Positions 35,637 to 44,386 are shown, counted from the stretch's first letter. The stretch is 64,000 nucleotides of DNA from Flavobacterium anhuiense (GCF_004151235.1 NZ_JUIV01000002.1:186001-250000), one strand, 5' to 3'. The notes: generated by a model not told the origin, from the sequence alone. Program-made: numbers and translations.

Positions 35637-36245
35637 ATGAAATACCAAATATCTCTTTTTCTGCTTTTGACAACTGTGTTATTTTCTTGCCAAAATGAAA
35701 ATGAAAAACGCCTTGCAGAAAATGCAAAAGAAGCGAAAAAGAAAGAAGCTATTTTTAATAATATAAATAAAGGCTGGACTTTTCTAGATGAACCTATCAA
35801 TGAAATCTCAGAATCGCAATTGAATTCTTGGAACGAGTGGCGTGAATTTATAAAAGAAATTGGAGAAAAGCCTAGAAAGACTATTGGTGCATTTCAGAAA
35901 AAGTCGGCAGCTATTTCTAGAAAAGCAATGGCTCTAAATAACAACATTCCAGCTCAATTTAACCAGCCTCAGATTAAAAGCCGTATTTCTATTTTGATTA
36001 CCAAAATCAGAATGCTGGATTTGTTTATTCATTTAAATAATATTCCAGATGATAAAGTGGTTTTTTTAATACAGGAAATCAACAAAGAACTGATTTCGCT
36101 AGAAAGACAAATGGATAAAATTGTCGAAAAAGCCAAAATACCGAAAGAAGAAGGAGAAGAAGATTTCCTTAGAATGTTAGATACAACACGCGCGATTCCG
36201 AATTCGGCACCGCCAATAGATCCAAATATACCAAAAGTTGAGTAA
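35637..36245 (+). CDS. small helical lipoprotein upstream of mfd
   Basis: This lipoprotein of about 202 residues has lipobox LFSC (MKYQISLFLLLTTVLFSC) followed by a charged helical region (NENEKRLAENAKEAKKKEA). The body is mostly alpha-helical, and the tail is proline-rich (AIPNSAPPIDPNIPKVE). No family is recognised. The ATG at 35637 is chosen because the upstream TTG overlaps the promoter. Its last eight bases overlap the TTG start of mfd, implying translational coupling. Confidence 0.75.
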   Translation: MKYQISLFLLLTTVLFSCQNENEKRLAENAKEAKKKEAIFNNINKGWTFLDEPINEISESQLNSWNEWREFIKEIGEKPRKTIGAFQKKSAAISRKAMALNNNIPAQFNQPQIKSRISILITKIRMLDLFIHLNNIPDDKVVFLIQEINKELISLERQMDKIVEKAKIPKEEGEEDFLRMLDTTRAIPNSAPPIDPNIPKVE

Positions 36246-39200
36246 AAACGCCTTATATACTACATATGATAATCTGCCAAAAGCAGAGCAGATTGCCAAA
36301 AGTCTACTGGAAGGAAATCAGGTAAAAATGAACATCAGCGGATTGTTAGGATCTGCTGTTTCATTTATTATCCGTTCCGTTTTCAGAAAAACCGAACTGC
36401 CTTTTCTGATTGTTTTAGACAATAAAGAAGAAGCTGCGTATTATCTAAACGATTTGGAGCAAATGATCGGAGAACAAGATGTTTTGTTTTATCCCGCATC
36501 ATTTCGCCGTCCTTACCAGATTGATGAAACCGATAATGCCAATGTTTTGCTTCGTGCTGAGGTTTTAAATAGAATCAATTCTAGAAAAAAGCCAGCCGTA
36601 ATTGTTACTTATCCAGAAGCACTTTTTGAGAAAGTAGTTACGAGAAGAGAACTAGATAAAAACACTTTAAAAGTAGCTTTAAACGATAAAATTTCGATTG
36701 ATTTTATCAACGAAGTTTTGTTCGAATACGAATTCAAGAGAGTGGATTTTATTACAGAACCTGGAGAATTTTCAGTTCGTGGGGGAATTGTCGATGTCTT
36801 TTCTTTCTCAAATGATCATCCGTATCGAATTGAGTTTTTCGGAAACGAAGTAGACAGCATTAGAACTTTTGATGTTGAAACACAATTATCTGTCGAAACG
36901 CATAAAAAAATCACAATTATCCCGAATGTTGAGAACAAACTTTTTCAGGAAAATCGTGAAAGCTTCTTAGATTATATTGCCGAAAAAACAGTTCTTTTTA
37001 TTCAAAATACTGAAGGACTTTTTAGTCAATTGGATAAACAGTTTGCAAGGGCAGAAGAAGCTTTTGAGAAACTTTCGAAAGAAATAAAACATGCCACGCC
37101 AGAACAATTATTTTTAAATCAGGCGTCATTTATCAAAAGATCTTTAGATTTTTCGGTTGTAGAATTGGCTTCAAGACCAGTTTATAAAACCACTAAGAAA
37201 TTCGAATTCCATATTCAGCCACAGCCGTCTTTCAATAAACAATTTGATTTATTGCTGAATAATTTGAGCGATAATCATTTTAACGGATATGTCAACTATC
37301 TGTTCTGTTCGAATGATACGCAGGCAAAACGTTTTCATGATATTTTTGAATCTTTGGATGAAGCCAATTCAGAAAATATCAGAAAGCATTATCATACAAT
37401 TGTACTGCCTTTATACCAAGGTTTTATTGATGAAGAAAATCAGATTACCGCTTATACCGATCATCAGATTTTTGAGCGTTACCATAAATTCAACATTAAA
37501 AACGGATATTCTAAAAAGCAGAATATCACTTTAAAAGAATTGACAGCGCTTTCTGTTGGCGATTATGTAACGCATATCGATCACGGAATTGGTAAGTTTG
37601 GCGGATTGCAGAAAATTCAGGTTGAAGGAAAAACACAAGAAGCCATAAAACTGGTTTATGCCGATAATGATATTGTGTATGTGAGCATTCACTCGCTTCA
37701 TAAAATCTCAAAATACAACGGAAAAGACGGAACGCCTCCAAAAATCTATAAATTAGGATCGAACGCTTGGAAGGTTTTAAAACAAAAAACCAAAGCGCGT
37801 GTTAAACATATTGCGTTCAACTTGATTCAGCTATATGCAAAACGTCGTTTAGAAAAAGGTTTTCAGTTTGCGCCAGACAGTTATCTTCAAAACGAATTGG
37901 AAAGTTCGTTTATTTACGAAGATACGCCTGACCAAATGAAATCGACAGCGGAAGTAAAGGCTGATATGGAAAGCGATCGCCCAATGGATCGTTTGGTTTG
38001 TGGTGACGTTGGTTTCGGAAAAACAGAGGTTGCCATTCGTGCGGCATTTAAAGCTGTAGATAACAGTAAACAAGTGGCAGTTTTGGTTCCAACAACTATT
38101 TTAGCTTATCAGCATTATAGAACTTTCTCAGAACGTTTGAAAGATATGCCGGTTTCAATAGGCTATTTAAATAGATTTAGAACGGCAAAACAAAAAACGC
38201 AAACCTTAAAAGATTTAGCTGAAGGAAAACTAGATATTGTAATTGGAACTCATCAATTAGTAAATAAAAATGTCGTTTTTAAAGACTTAGGTTTATTGAT
38301 TGTTGACGAGGAACAAAAGTTTGGTGTTAACGTAAAAGATAAATTAAAGACAATTGCTGCGAATGTTGATACGTTGACATTAACTGCAACTCCGATTCCG
38401 AGAACTTTACAGTTTTCGTTAATGGCTGCACGAGATTTATCGGTAATTACAACGCCTCCGCCAAACCGTTATCCGATTGAAACGAATGTGGTTGGTTTTA
38501 ATGAAGAAATTATCCGTGATGCAATTTCGTATGAGATTCAAAGAAACGGACAGGTTTTCTTTATCAATAACCGAATTGAAAATATAAAAGAAGTGGCAGG
38601 AATGATTCAACGTTTGGTTCCAAATGCAAGAGTCGGAATTGGCCACGGACAAATGGACGGCGCTAAACTCGAGGAATTGATGTTAGGTTTTATGAATGGA
38701 GATTTTGATGTTTTGGTAGCAACAACAATCATCGAAAGCGGATTGGACGTTCCAAATGCCAATACAATTTTCATCAACAACGCCAATAATTTTGGTTTAT
38801 CAGACTTGCATCAAATGCGTGGGCGAGTAGGGCGAAGCAACAAAAAAGCGTTCTGTTATTTCATTTGTCCGCCGTATTCATCAATGACCGAAGATGCTAG
38901 AAAACGTATTCAGGCGTTGGAACAATTCAGCGAATTGGGAAGTGGTTTCAACATTGCAATGAAAGATTTGGAGATTCGTGGAGCAGGAGATTTATTAGGT
39001 GGTGAACAAAGTGGTTTCATAAACGAAATTGGTTTCGATACGTACCAAAAAATCATGAACGAAGCGATTGAGGAATTGAAGGAAAATGAATTCAAAGATT
39101 TGTATCCTGAAGAAAATGACATCGATACAAAAGAATACGTAAAAGACATTCAGATTGATGCGGATTTTGAGCTTTTATTCCCAGATGAATATATCAATAA

Positions 39201-39603
39201 CGTTTCGGAACGTTTGGTTTTATACAACGAATTAGGGGCTATAAAAGACGAAGCCGGTTTACAGGAATTCGAGAAAAAACTAATTGACCGTTTCGGACCT
39301 TTGCCAAAACCTGCAGTTGCTTTATTAAACAGCATTAGAATTAAATGGATTGCAACGAAAGTCGGAATTGAGAAATTAGTCTTGAAACAAGGTAAAATGA
39401 TTGGATATTTCGTTTCAGACCAACAATCTGATTATTACCAGTCTGCAAAATTCAGAAAAGTTTTAAACTTTGTCCAAAAGCAAAGCACGCTCTGCAAAAT
39501 GAAAGAAAAACAAACCGTAAACGGATTACGTTTATTGTTGACTTTTGAAAATGTGAAGTCTATAAAACGTGCGCTGGAATTGATGGAGTTGTTTGAGGAG
39601 TAA
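36238..39603 (+). CDS. mfd: transcription-repair coupling factor Mfd
   Basis: Mfd removes RNA polymerase stalled at DNA damage and recruits UvrA. The 1121-residue protein is full length. It has the UvrB-like N-terminal module (about 30-340), the RNA-polymerase-interacting CarD-like domain (LSVGDYVTHIDHGIGKFGGL, about 438-457), Walker A GDVGFGKT (589-596), DEEQ (690-693), TATPIPRTL and the motif QMRGRVGRS, and the C-terminal TRCF domain. Translation starts at TTG (36238), since the first in-frame ATG is about 30 codons later, after clear family sequence. It overlaps the lipoprotein gene by eight bases. Confidence 0.95.
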   Translation: MSKNALYTTYDNLPKAEQIAKSLLEGNQVKMNISGLLGSAVSFIIRSVFRKTELPFLIVLDNKEEAAYYLNDLEQMIGEQDVLFYPASFRRPYQIDETDNANVLLRAEVLNRINSRKKPAVIVTYPEALFEKVVTRRELDKNTLKVALNDKISIDFINEVLFEYEFKRVDFITEPGEFSVRGGIVDVFSFSNDHPYRIEFFGNEVDSIRTFDVETQLSVETHKKITIIPNVENKLFQENRESFLDYIAEKTVLFIQNTEGLFSQLDKQFARAEEAFEKLSKEIKHATPEQLFLNQASFIKRSLDFSVVELASRPVYKTTKKFEFHIQPQPSFNKQFDLLLNNLSDNHFNGYVNYLFCSNDTQAKRFHDIFESLDEANSENIRKHYHTIVLPLYQGFIDEENQITAYTDHQIFERYHKFNIKNGYSKKQNITLKELTALSVGDYVTHIDHGIGKFGGLQKIQVEGKTQEAIKLVYADNDIVYVSIHSLHKISKYNGKDGTPPKIYKLGSNAWKVLKQKTKARVKHIAFNLIQLYAKRRLEKGFQFAPDSYLQNELESSFIYEDTPDQMKSTAEVKADMESDRPMDRLVCGDVGFGKTEVAIRAAFKAVDNSKQVAVLVPTTILAYQHYRTFSERLKDMPVSIGYLNRFRTAKQKTQTLKDLAEGKLDIVIGTHQLVNKNVVFKDLGLLIVDEEQKFGVNVKDKLKTIAANVDTLTLTATPIPRTLQFSLMAARDLSVITTPPPNRYPIETNVVGFNEEIIRDAISYEIQRNGQVFFINNRIENIKEVAGMIQRLVPNARVGIGHGQMDGAKLEELMLGFMNGDFDVLVATTIIESGLDVPNANTIFINNANNFGLSDLHQMRGRVGRSNKKAFCYFICPPYSSMTEDARKRIQALEQFSELGSGFNIAMKDLEIRGAGDLLGGEQSGFINEIGFDTYQKIMNEAIEELKENEFKDLYPEENDIDTKEYVKDIQIDADFELLFPDEYINNVSERLVLYNELGAIKDEAGLQEFEKKLIDRFGPLPKPAVALLNSIRIKWIATKVGIEKLVLKQGKMIGYFVSDQQSDYYQSAKFRKVLNFVQKQSTLCKMKEKQTVNGLRLLLTFENVKSIKRALELMELFEE

Positions 39604-39611
39604 AAATAAAG

Positions 39612-39749
39612 TTTGCCACGAATTGCAAGAATTTGCACGAATTTTTTTGCCACAGATTAAAAAGATTATGAAGATTAAAAAAATCATTTAAATCCTTTTA
39701 ATCTGTGGCAATAATTTTTTAAAATAATTCGTGTGAATTCGTGGCGAAT
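39612..39749. repeat. large composite palindromic repeat
   Basis: Two nested inverted pairs flank a short centre. TTGCCACGAATT and CACGAATTTT on the left match AATTCGTG and GAATTCGTGGCGAA on the right. GCCACAGATTAAAAAGATT on the left matches AATCCTTTTAATCTGTGGC on the right. The whole block spans nearly all of the gap between mfd and the DUF5683 gene and could fold into one long hairpin. I recall similar GCCACGAATT / GCCACAGATT blocks between genes in other Flavobacterium genomes. Confidence 0.8.
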
Positions 39750-39838
39750 CAAAAATTAAGCTTTCTTTATCTTTTATTTAAGAAAAATCTTAGAACTAAA
39801 AAGTTTTCTTTGAGTCAAATTTTCAAAGACAACTTTAT

Positions 39839-40393
39839 ATGCAGAACCAACTTATTCTTCTATTTTTATTTTTAGGATTAACTACAATCTTCGCTCAAGA
39901 AAAAAATAAAATCGTTTTAAAAGATTCTTTAAAATCGGAAACAATTGATCCGCTACGTCCTGCAAAAGCTGCATTTTATTCGGCAGTTTTGCCTGGTTTA
40001 GGGCAGATTTATAATAAAAAATACTGGAAACTTCCTTTAGTTTATGGCGCAATTGGCACGAGCACTTATTTTTATATTGATAATCAGAAAAAATATAATT
40101 TATACAGAGACGAATACAAAAACAGACTTGAAGGGAAAAAAAGTGATTCCGAATTTTTAGCACGATTATCAGAAAGCCAATTGACAACTGCTCAAAAAGA
40201 ATATCAACGATATAGAGATTTATCAGCTCTATTTATAGTCGGATTTTATGTTTTAAATATTATTGATGCTAATATAGATGCCGCTCTATCTCAATTTAAT
40301 GTAGATGAAAGACTGGCATTTAAACCTGCTGTTATAAAAAATGATATCACATTCAATAATAATTTTGGGTTTGCTCTGAATTATTCTTTCTAA
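39839..40393 (+). CDS. DUF5683 membrane protein
   Basis: This 184-residue protein has a signal peptide (FLGLTTIFAQ), then the DUF5683 core PAKAAFYSAVLPGLGQIYNKKYWKLPLVYGAIGTSTYFYI (about 40-80), which holds a membrane-embedded hairpin. A charged loop and a further hydrophobic helix FIVGFYVLNIIDANIDAAL follow. The family is common next to ParB genes in Bacteroidetes, but no parA or parB is seen here. The function is unknown. Confidence 0.8.
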   Translation: MQNQLILLFLFLGLTTIFAQEKNKIVLKDSLKSETIDPLRPAKAAFYSAVLPGLGQIYNKKYWKLPLVYGAIGTSTYFYIDNQKKYNLYRDEYKNRLEGKKSDSEFLARLSESQLTTAQKEYQRYRDLSALFIVGFYVLNIIDANIDAALSQFNVDERLAFKPAVIKNDITFNNNFGFALNYSF

Positions 40394-40404
40394 TATTTGA
40401 AAAA

Positions 40405-40578
40405 AAATCACTCCGAAGAGTGATTTAATGGCATTATTGTGGTTTTGGTTAGATAATTGTATCGTGAATTTGAAAAAAGTAGTGTTGATTTAAATTCTAC
40501 AAATCGAATTTATTTCAAAACAATTTAATTCAATATTAGTTTGGCTATACAGTCAAAAATCGCTCTTGTTTTTTGATG
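40405..40578 (-). ncRNA. candidate small RNA, about 170 nt
   Basis: A minus-strand TATATTTG box (40585-40592) is followed 160-170 bases later by a strong terminator. The terminator stem AAATCACTC / GAGTGATTT (40405-40426) has a TTCG loop on the minus strand and a run of T. The preceding minus-strand gene already has its own terminator at 40814-40853, so this second terminator needs another transcript. No open frame fits between. No known RNA family was recognised; the start is estimated. Confidence 0.35.
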
Positions 40579-40584
40579 CGTTAG

Positions 40585-40592
40585 CAAATATA
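40585..40592 (-). promoter_or_regulatory. candidate -7 box of the small RNA
   Basis: The minus strand reads TATATTTG followed by C, an exact consensus match. No -33 TTG was found at normal spacing. Confidence 0.35.
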
Positions 40593-40813
40593 TAAAAATA
40601 TTATTCGTAATAAATTATATTTAAAAAAACTTAATTCGGATTTTTTGTTAGTTTTTTATATAAAAGACGTAAAATGCAGTGTGAAGTGGCTTTTTACAAG
40701 TAAGTGTCATATTGACGCTTTAACAGAATAAAATCTATTTTTAGAATTGTCTTTTGAGAATATTCTTATTTGCTAAAAATAGAATTATGCTTAGGTGCTA
40801 TTTTATTCAAAAA

Positions 40814-40853
40814 AAAATCCTTTCATCTTTCATTAAAAAGACAAAAGGATTTT
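40814..40853 (-). terminator. terminator of the ACT-like gene
   Basis: The stem AAAATCCTTT / AAAGGATTTT has additional inner pairing (GTCTTT with AAAGAT) and, on the minus strand, a run of eight T. It is 45 bases after the stop of the gene ending at 40898. Confidence 0.8.
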
Positions 40854-40897
40854 GTGGGTATAAAGAAGAATCAAAACGATTCTTAATATTATTTAAT

Positions 40898-41554
40898 TTA
40901 GTTTTTCAAGTCTTTAATTACTTTAAAAGCTACATCAACTTGATCTTCTCCAACTAAAATTGTAAATTCGTTTGAAGTCGAAATTACTTCATTAATGATA
41001 ATTCCTTCCCAAGCCAAACGCTGGAAAATGAAGTAATAAATACCAGGAACAACAATATTTTCTTTTGGTAATTTTACCGTAATAGAAGCTAAATTATCTA
41101 ATTTCTGGATTAATTTTTCTCTCATAAAGTGTTTCTCAACTAAATGATTCACACTGCTGCTTACCACGATATTAGTTTCGTTTACTCCACGAGATGAGGT
41201 ATAAAAAATATCAGATAAAGCGTTAATATCAGAGATTAAATCTGCCTGTTTGTTAAGTACAGTTTCAGATGCTGCGAAAGTGTAATCTGTAAGTTCAGAG
41301 CGAACTGTAATTTCACCGATATTCTTAATTACTTTATTGATTTTGTGGTTCAATTTAAAATCTAGTTCTTCCGTCAGTCGTTTTAAAGACATTACTACAG
41401 CGCCTTGTTTTACCTCTTTTCCGAACTCACTTTCTAATTCGGTCATGATATTTCGCGAAAGTGATGTTAGGTTAATAATTCCGAGTGACAGGGCATTTAA
41501 TAAAAATGGTTTTGTTTTAATGTAGTTTTCTACAATAGAAGAAACAGTTTTCAT
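40898..41554 (-). CDS. ACT-domain protein related to the aspartokinase regulatory part
   Basis: This 218-residue cytosolic protein has two ACT-like stretches in its second half (ASITVKLPKENIVVPGIYYFIFQRLAWEGIIINEVISTSNEFTILVGEDQVDVAFKVIKDL), like the regulatory C-terminus of aspartate kinase. It has no kinase domain. Databases often call such Bacteroidetes proteins aspartate kinase, which would be wrong in function. The N-terminal half is helical. It is transcribed alone from a full promoter (41625-41655), with a run of 15 A just before the start codon. Confidence 0.7.
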   Translation of the reverse strand: MKTVSSIVENYIKTKPFLLNALSLGIINLTSLSRNIMTELESEFGKEVKQGAVVMSLKRLTEELDFKLNHKINKVIKNIGEITVRSELTDYTFAASETVLNKQADLISDINALSDIFYTSSRGVNETNIVVSSSVNHLVEKHFMREKLIQKLDNLASITVKLPKENIVVPGIYYFIFQRLAWEGIIINEVISTSNEFTILVGEDQVDVAFKVIKDLKN

Positions 41555-41624
41555 AATTTTTTTTTTTTTTTGGTAACAGTTGAGTTGGTTTGTTAATTTA
41601 ACATTGTGATGTTATAATTCTTTG

Positions 41625-41655
41625 CAAATATAAATAAAAAAACAAATTGTTACAA
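41625..41655 (-). promoter_or_regulatory. promoter of the ACT-like gene (TTG-N20-TATATTTG)
   Basis: On the minus strand TTG (41653-41655) is followed after 20 bases by TATATTTG (41625-41632). Both elements match. The leader of about 65 bases includes the A15 run at 41557-41571. Confidence 0.6.
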
Positions 41656-41676
41656 TTATAACAATAAAAAATTATG

Positions 41677-42048
41677 TTAAAAGTGATAAAAAGCGTCAGT
41701 AAGATGTTCAATTGCAAATGATTCCCCATTTTTATGGACCGCAATGATGTCAAAACGGATTTCTAAATCTTCCTGAAAATCCTTTTCCCTATCGTTTATG
41801 TAGGCATTTACTGCTTTAATGAGTAATTGAATTTTTTTTTGCTTAACAAAATCTTGCGGAGAACCAAAATCTAAGCTCGAACGGGTCTTTACTTCAATAA
41901 TGGCTAAAATGGAATCTTTTTGAGCAATAATATCTATTTCTGCTTTCTGTATAACAAAGTTTCGTTCTATAATAGAATATCCGTTTTCTTCAAGATATGC
42001 AGCGGCGAGATCTTCGCCTAATTTTCCTAAATCATTATGTTCTGCCAT
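41677..42048 (-). CDS. YraN / UPF0102 nuclease-like protein
   Basis: This 123-residue protein of the UPF0102 family has a restriction-endonuclease-like fold, with the active-site-like residues in AEIDIIAQKDSILAIIEVKTRSS (Asp/Glu-x-Lys at EVK). The family is nearly universal. Its role is poorly known, perhaps in DNA processing. The length is normal, and the N-terminus LGKLGEDLAAAYLEENGY fits the family start. Confidence 0.88.
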   Translation of the reverse strand: MAEHNDLGKLGEDLAAAYLEENGYSIIERNFVIQKAEIDIIAQKDSILAIIEVKTRSSLDFGSPQDFVKQKKIQLLIKAVNAYINDREKDFQEDLEIRFDIIAVHKNGESFAIEHLTDAFYHF

Positions 42049-42057
42049 TGTTTTTTT

Positions 42058-42145
42058 GTTTCAGGTTTCAAGTTTTAAGTTTTTTGCACGCAAAGATGCG
42101 AAGTTGCAAAGGATATTTAAAAACTTTGCGACTTCGCGTCTTTGC
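42058..42145. repeat. heptamers plus GCAAAGATGCGAAG inverted repeat
   Basis: GTTTCAG, GTTTCAA and GTTTTAA run in exact period 7 (42058-42078). They are followed by an inverted repeat whose 22-base arms (42090-42111 and 42124-42145) match with few mismatches (GCAAAGATGCGAAGTTGCAAAG and its near complement). The block fills the gap between yraN and the LD-carboxypeptidase gene. Confidence 0.75.
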
Positions 42146-42196
42146 GAGATTTTATGTGGTATTGTTAGACTTGCTTAAAGTATAAGCAACGTATTA

Positions 42197-43201
42197 TTAC
42201 TTTTTAAAAGTGACGGTACTTCCAGAAGCAGTAACTTCCATCGTAACGATATTTCCCATAACAAGAGCTCTATTGTCTCTAATGTGTCCAGCAGGGAAAT
42301 TAAAAATAACGGGAATATTGTATTTTTTGGTTACATCGTCAATAATTTCCAATGCATTTTTTCCCCAAGGCACTTCATTGTCTTTCATGCTTGTCATACC
42401 TCCAATGATAATTCCTTTTAGGTTTTCAATGCATCCGTTACGTCTTAGATTCATCATCATACGATCGATGTGATACAGATATTCATCTAAATCTTCTATA
42501 AATAAAATTTTATCCTTGCAGTCAATTGCAGACGGAGATCCTAATAAACTATATAAAATAGACAAGTTACCTCCAACTAATTCTCCTGTTGCACTTCCCA
42601 AACGGTTCATCGGAGTTGGACTCACAGTATAGGAAATAGGTTCGTTAAACAAAGCCGCTTTTAATGAACTTACAGCATCTGGAGTTGCTCTCGGAACGGT
42701 TACAGGCATAATGCCATGAATAGATTTATAACCCATTGTATTCAAATGATTATGTAGAACCGTTACATCACTAAAACCGATAACCCATTTTGGGTGCTGT
42801 TTGAATTTGGTAAAATCCAATAAATCTAACATTCTCACTGTTCCATATCCGCCACGAACACACCAAATTGCTTTAATATTAGGATTGTCCATTTGCTTCT
42901 GGAAATCGGCTGCTCTCTGTTCATCTGTTCCTGCCAATTGATTGTAATCCAAACCGATTGTTGATCCAATTACTGCTTCTAAACCCCAGCTGTGCAACAA
43001 ATCTATTGTAGGTTTTAAATTGTCATCGATATTTTTTCTTGCTGTTGCTAAAAGCGCTACAGTATCTCCTTTTTGTAAATAAGGTGGTGTTATCATGTTT
43101 TGTTGAGATTGACAGTTGAATGATTGTAAAGCAAAAATAAGAAATGCGAGTTTACAAAAGACAAAGTGTTTCTTTATATAGTGAAAGCAGTTTTTATTCA
43201 T
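42197..43201 (-). CDS. LD-carboxypeptidase (peptidase S66), exported
   Basis: This 334-residue S66-family enzyme cuts the L,D bond before the terminal D-alanine of muropeptide tetrapeptides during peptidoglycan recycling. The nucleophile serine lies in VIGFSDVTVLHN. The substrate loop is CVRGGYGTVRMLDLLD, the glutamate is in ILFIEDLDE and the histidine in FPAGHIRDN. An N-terminal hydrophobic stretch (residues 17-30, LAFLIFALQSFNC) suggests export, unlike the cytosolic E. coli enzyme. It follows yraN in the same direction across a repeat-filled gap. Confidence 0.9.
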   Translation of the reverse strand: MNKNCFHYIKKHFVFCKLAFLIFALQSFNCQSQQNMITPPYLQKGDTVALLATARKNIDDNLKPTIDLLHSWGLEAVIGSTIGLDYNQLAGTDEQRAADFQKQMDNPNIKAIWCVRGGYGTVRMLDLLDFTKFKQHPKWVIGFSDVTVLHNHLNTMGYKSIHGIMPVTVPRATPDAVSSLKAALFNEPISYTVSPTPMNRLGSATGELVGGNLSILYSLLGSPSAIDCKDKILFIEDLDEYLYHIDRMMMNLRRNGCIENLKGIIIGGMTSMKDNEVPWGKNALEIIDDVTKKYNIPVIFNFPAGHIRDNRALVMGNIVTMEVTASGSTVTFKK

Positions 43202-43250
43202 TTTTTTCTTTTGCTTAAATTTATAAAATTAATTTTTAAGGTTTGGTAAT

Positions 43251-44327
43251 TTATCCTCCGTATTGTTTTTGAAGTTCAGCCAAGAGTAGCATTAAACCTC
43301 TATCGGCTTCTTCAGATTGAACATTTGCAAAAAGTATGAAAGCTTTATTGATGTCTTTGCAAATATACACTTTGGTTAAAAATGTTCCTGGATTTCCGTA
43401 ATGAAAAGAATATTTTAAACCTGAATTTTCATTTATTTCAGAATACCAACCAAAAGAAAATTCTGGAAAGCCAAAATGTATTTTATTAAATTCTTCTTCA
43501 GACAATACTTTTGATTTTCCTAATAAACCTTGTAATTGCATCTGAGTAAATTTGCAAAAATCAGGAAGATTTACATTGATATTTCCTGCTGATGAAAGCC
43601 AATTTAATTTATAATTTACGAACGGTTTTTCAGGCATCAAATTTTCATCATGTCCCCACGGCTGATTTATATCAGTAATATTTGGTTGTCCAAAACCGAA
43701 GTTAATATTTAGCTTTTTACCCAATTCTTGTACTAAAGTTTCATAACTTTTTCCAGTTGCTTTTTCGAGCATTAAACCTGCGGCAACAAAACTTGGATTG
43801 GAACCGTACCAATCTTGTTTCTCAGTAATAATTTGTTTTTGTTTAAAAAACCAGCTTATAAATTCATAACGCTGTTCTTGGTTGTTTCCTTTTATTTCTT
43901 TTTGTGTTGGAGTTTCATTTCCGTAAGACCAAGTTGGAATTGGTGCTCGAAAAGTTAAGAAGTCTTGCAAGTTTATATTATAAACTTCTGGATTACTTTC
44001 TGATTTTAATTCGGGGTACAAATCAAAGAATTTGGTGTCCCATTTTATCTTTCCTTCATTTACTAAAGTCGCAGCAATATAACCTGTGATCGTTTTTGTG
44101 ATTGATCCTAAACGAAACTTGTCGTTAATTTTTGCTTTAAAAGAAGTTTGATAACGTTGAAATCCTAGGACGTCAATTTCAAAAATGGAATCTGATGAAA
44201 CTACTGCGTATGCTAATTCGGGAATTTTGTATTCTTTTCGGATTTTCTCTGCCAAATCCCTGTTTTTTTGTCCATAGAAGTTGTTTATAAAACTAAAAAA
44301 GAAGGCTAAAAACAGTATTTTTTTCAT
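43251..44327 (-). CDS. secreted serine hydrolase, beta-lactamase family
   Basis: This 358-residue exported enzyme of the class C beta-lactamase / DD-peptidase-like fold has a signal peptide ending at about residue 19 (SFINNFYG-Q) and a catalytic SITK motif (Ser75, Lys78). The YGSN motif lies in QDWYGSNPSF and the third motif HYGNPGT near the C-terminus. It lies 49 bases upstream of the LD-carboxypeptidase in the same direction, so the pair may act together on the cell wall. The substrate is unknown. Confidence 0.85.
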   Translation of the reverse strand: MKKILFLAFFFSFINNFYGQKNRDLAEKIRKEYKIPELAYAVVSSDSIFEIDVLGFQRYQTSFKAKINDKFRLGSITKTITGYIAATLVNEGKIKWDTKFFDLYPELKSESNPEVYNINLQDFLTFRAPIPTWSYGNETPTQKEIKGNNQEQRYEFISWFFKQKQIITEKQDWYGSNPSFVAAGLMLEKATGKSYETLVQELGKKLNINFGFGQPNITDINQPWGHDENLMPEKPFVNYKLNWLSSAGNINVNLPDFCKFTQMQLQGLLGKSKVLSEEEFNKIHFGFPEFSFGWYSEINENSGLKYSFHYGNPGTFLTKVYICKDINKAFILFANVQSEEADRGLMLLLAELQKQYGG

Positions 44328-44378
44328 TGTAAAATTGGTCAGATTTTTTAAGCAAGGTACAAGAGATTATTAGAGAAA

Positions 44379-44386
44379 CAAATATA
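44379..44386 (-). promoter_or_regulatory. candidate -7 box for the serine hydrolase gene
   Basis: The minus strand reads TATATTTG, 51 bases before the start at 44327. The -33 element is not seen. Confidence 0.4.

Larger units (their letters stand above)
40394..40897. other. 504-bp intergenic region between converging genes
   Basis: The region holds two hairpins that are terminators for the minus strand (40405-40426 and 40814-40853) and a minus-strand -7 box at 40585-40592, so a short minus-strand transcript is possible. A 67-codon plus-strand frame at 40754-40957 runs over a terminator and into the next gene and is not credible. Confidence 0.6.

Noticed and set aside
40754..40957. 67-codon plus-strand open frame in the DUF5683 / ACT-like gap
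   Set aside because: It overlaps the minus-strand terminator and the end of the neighbouring gene, has a low-complexity Phe/Ile/Lys composition and no upstream signals.
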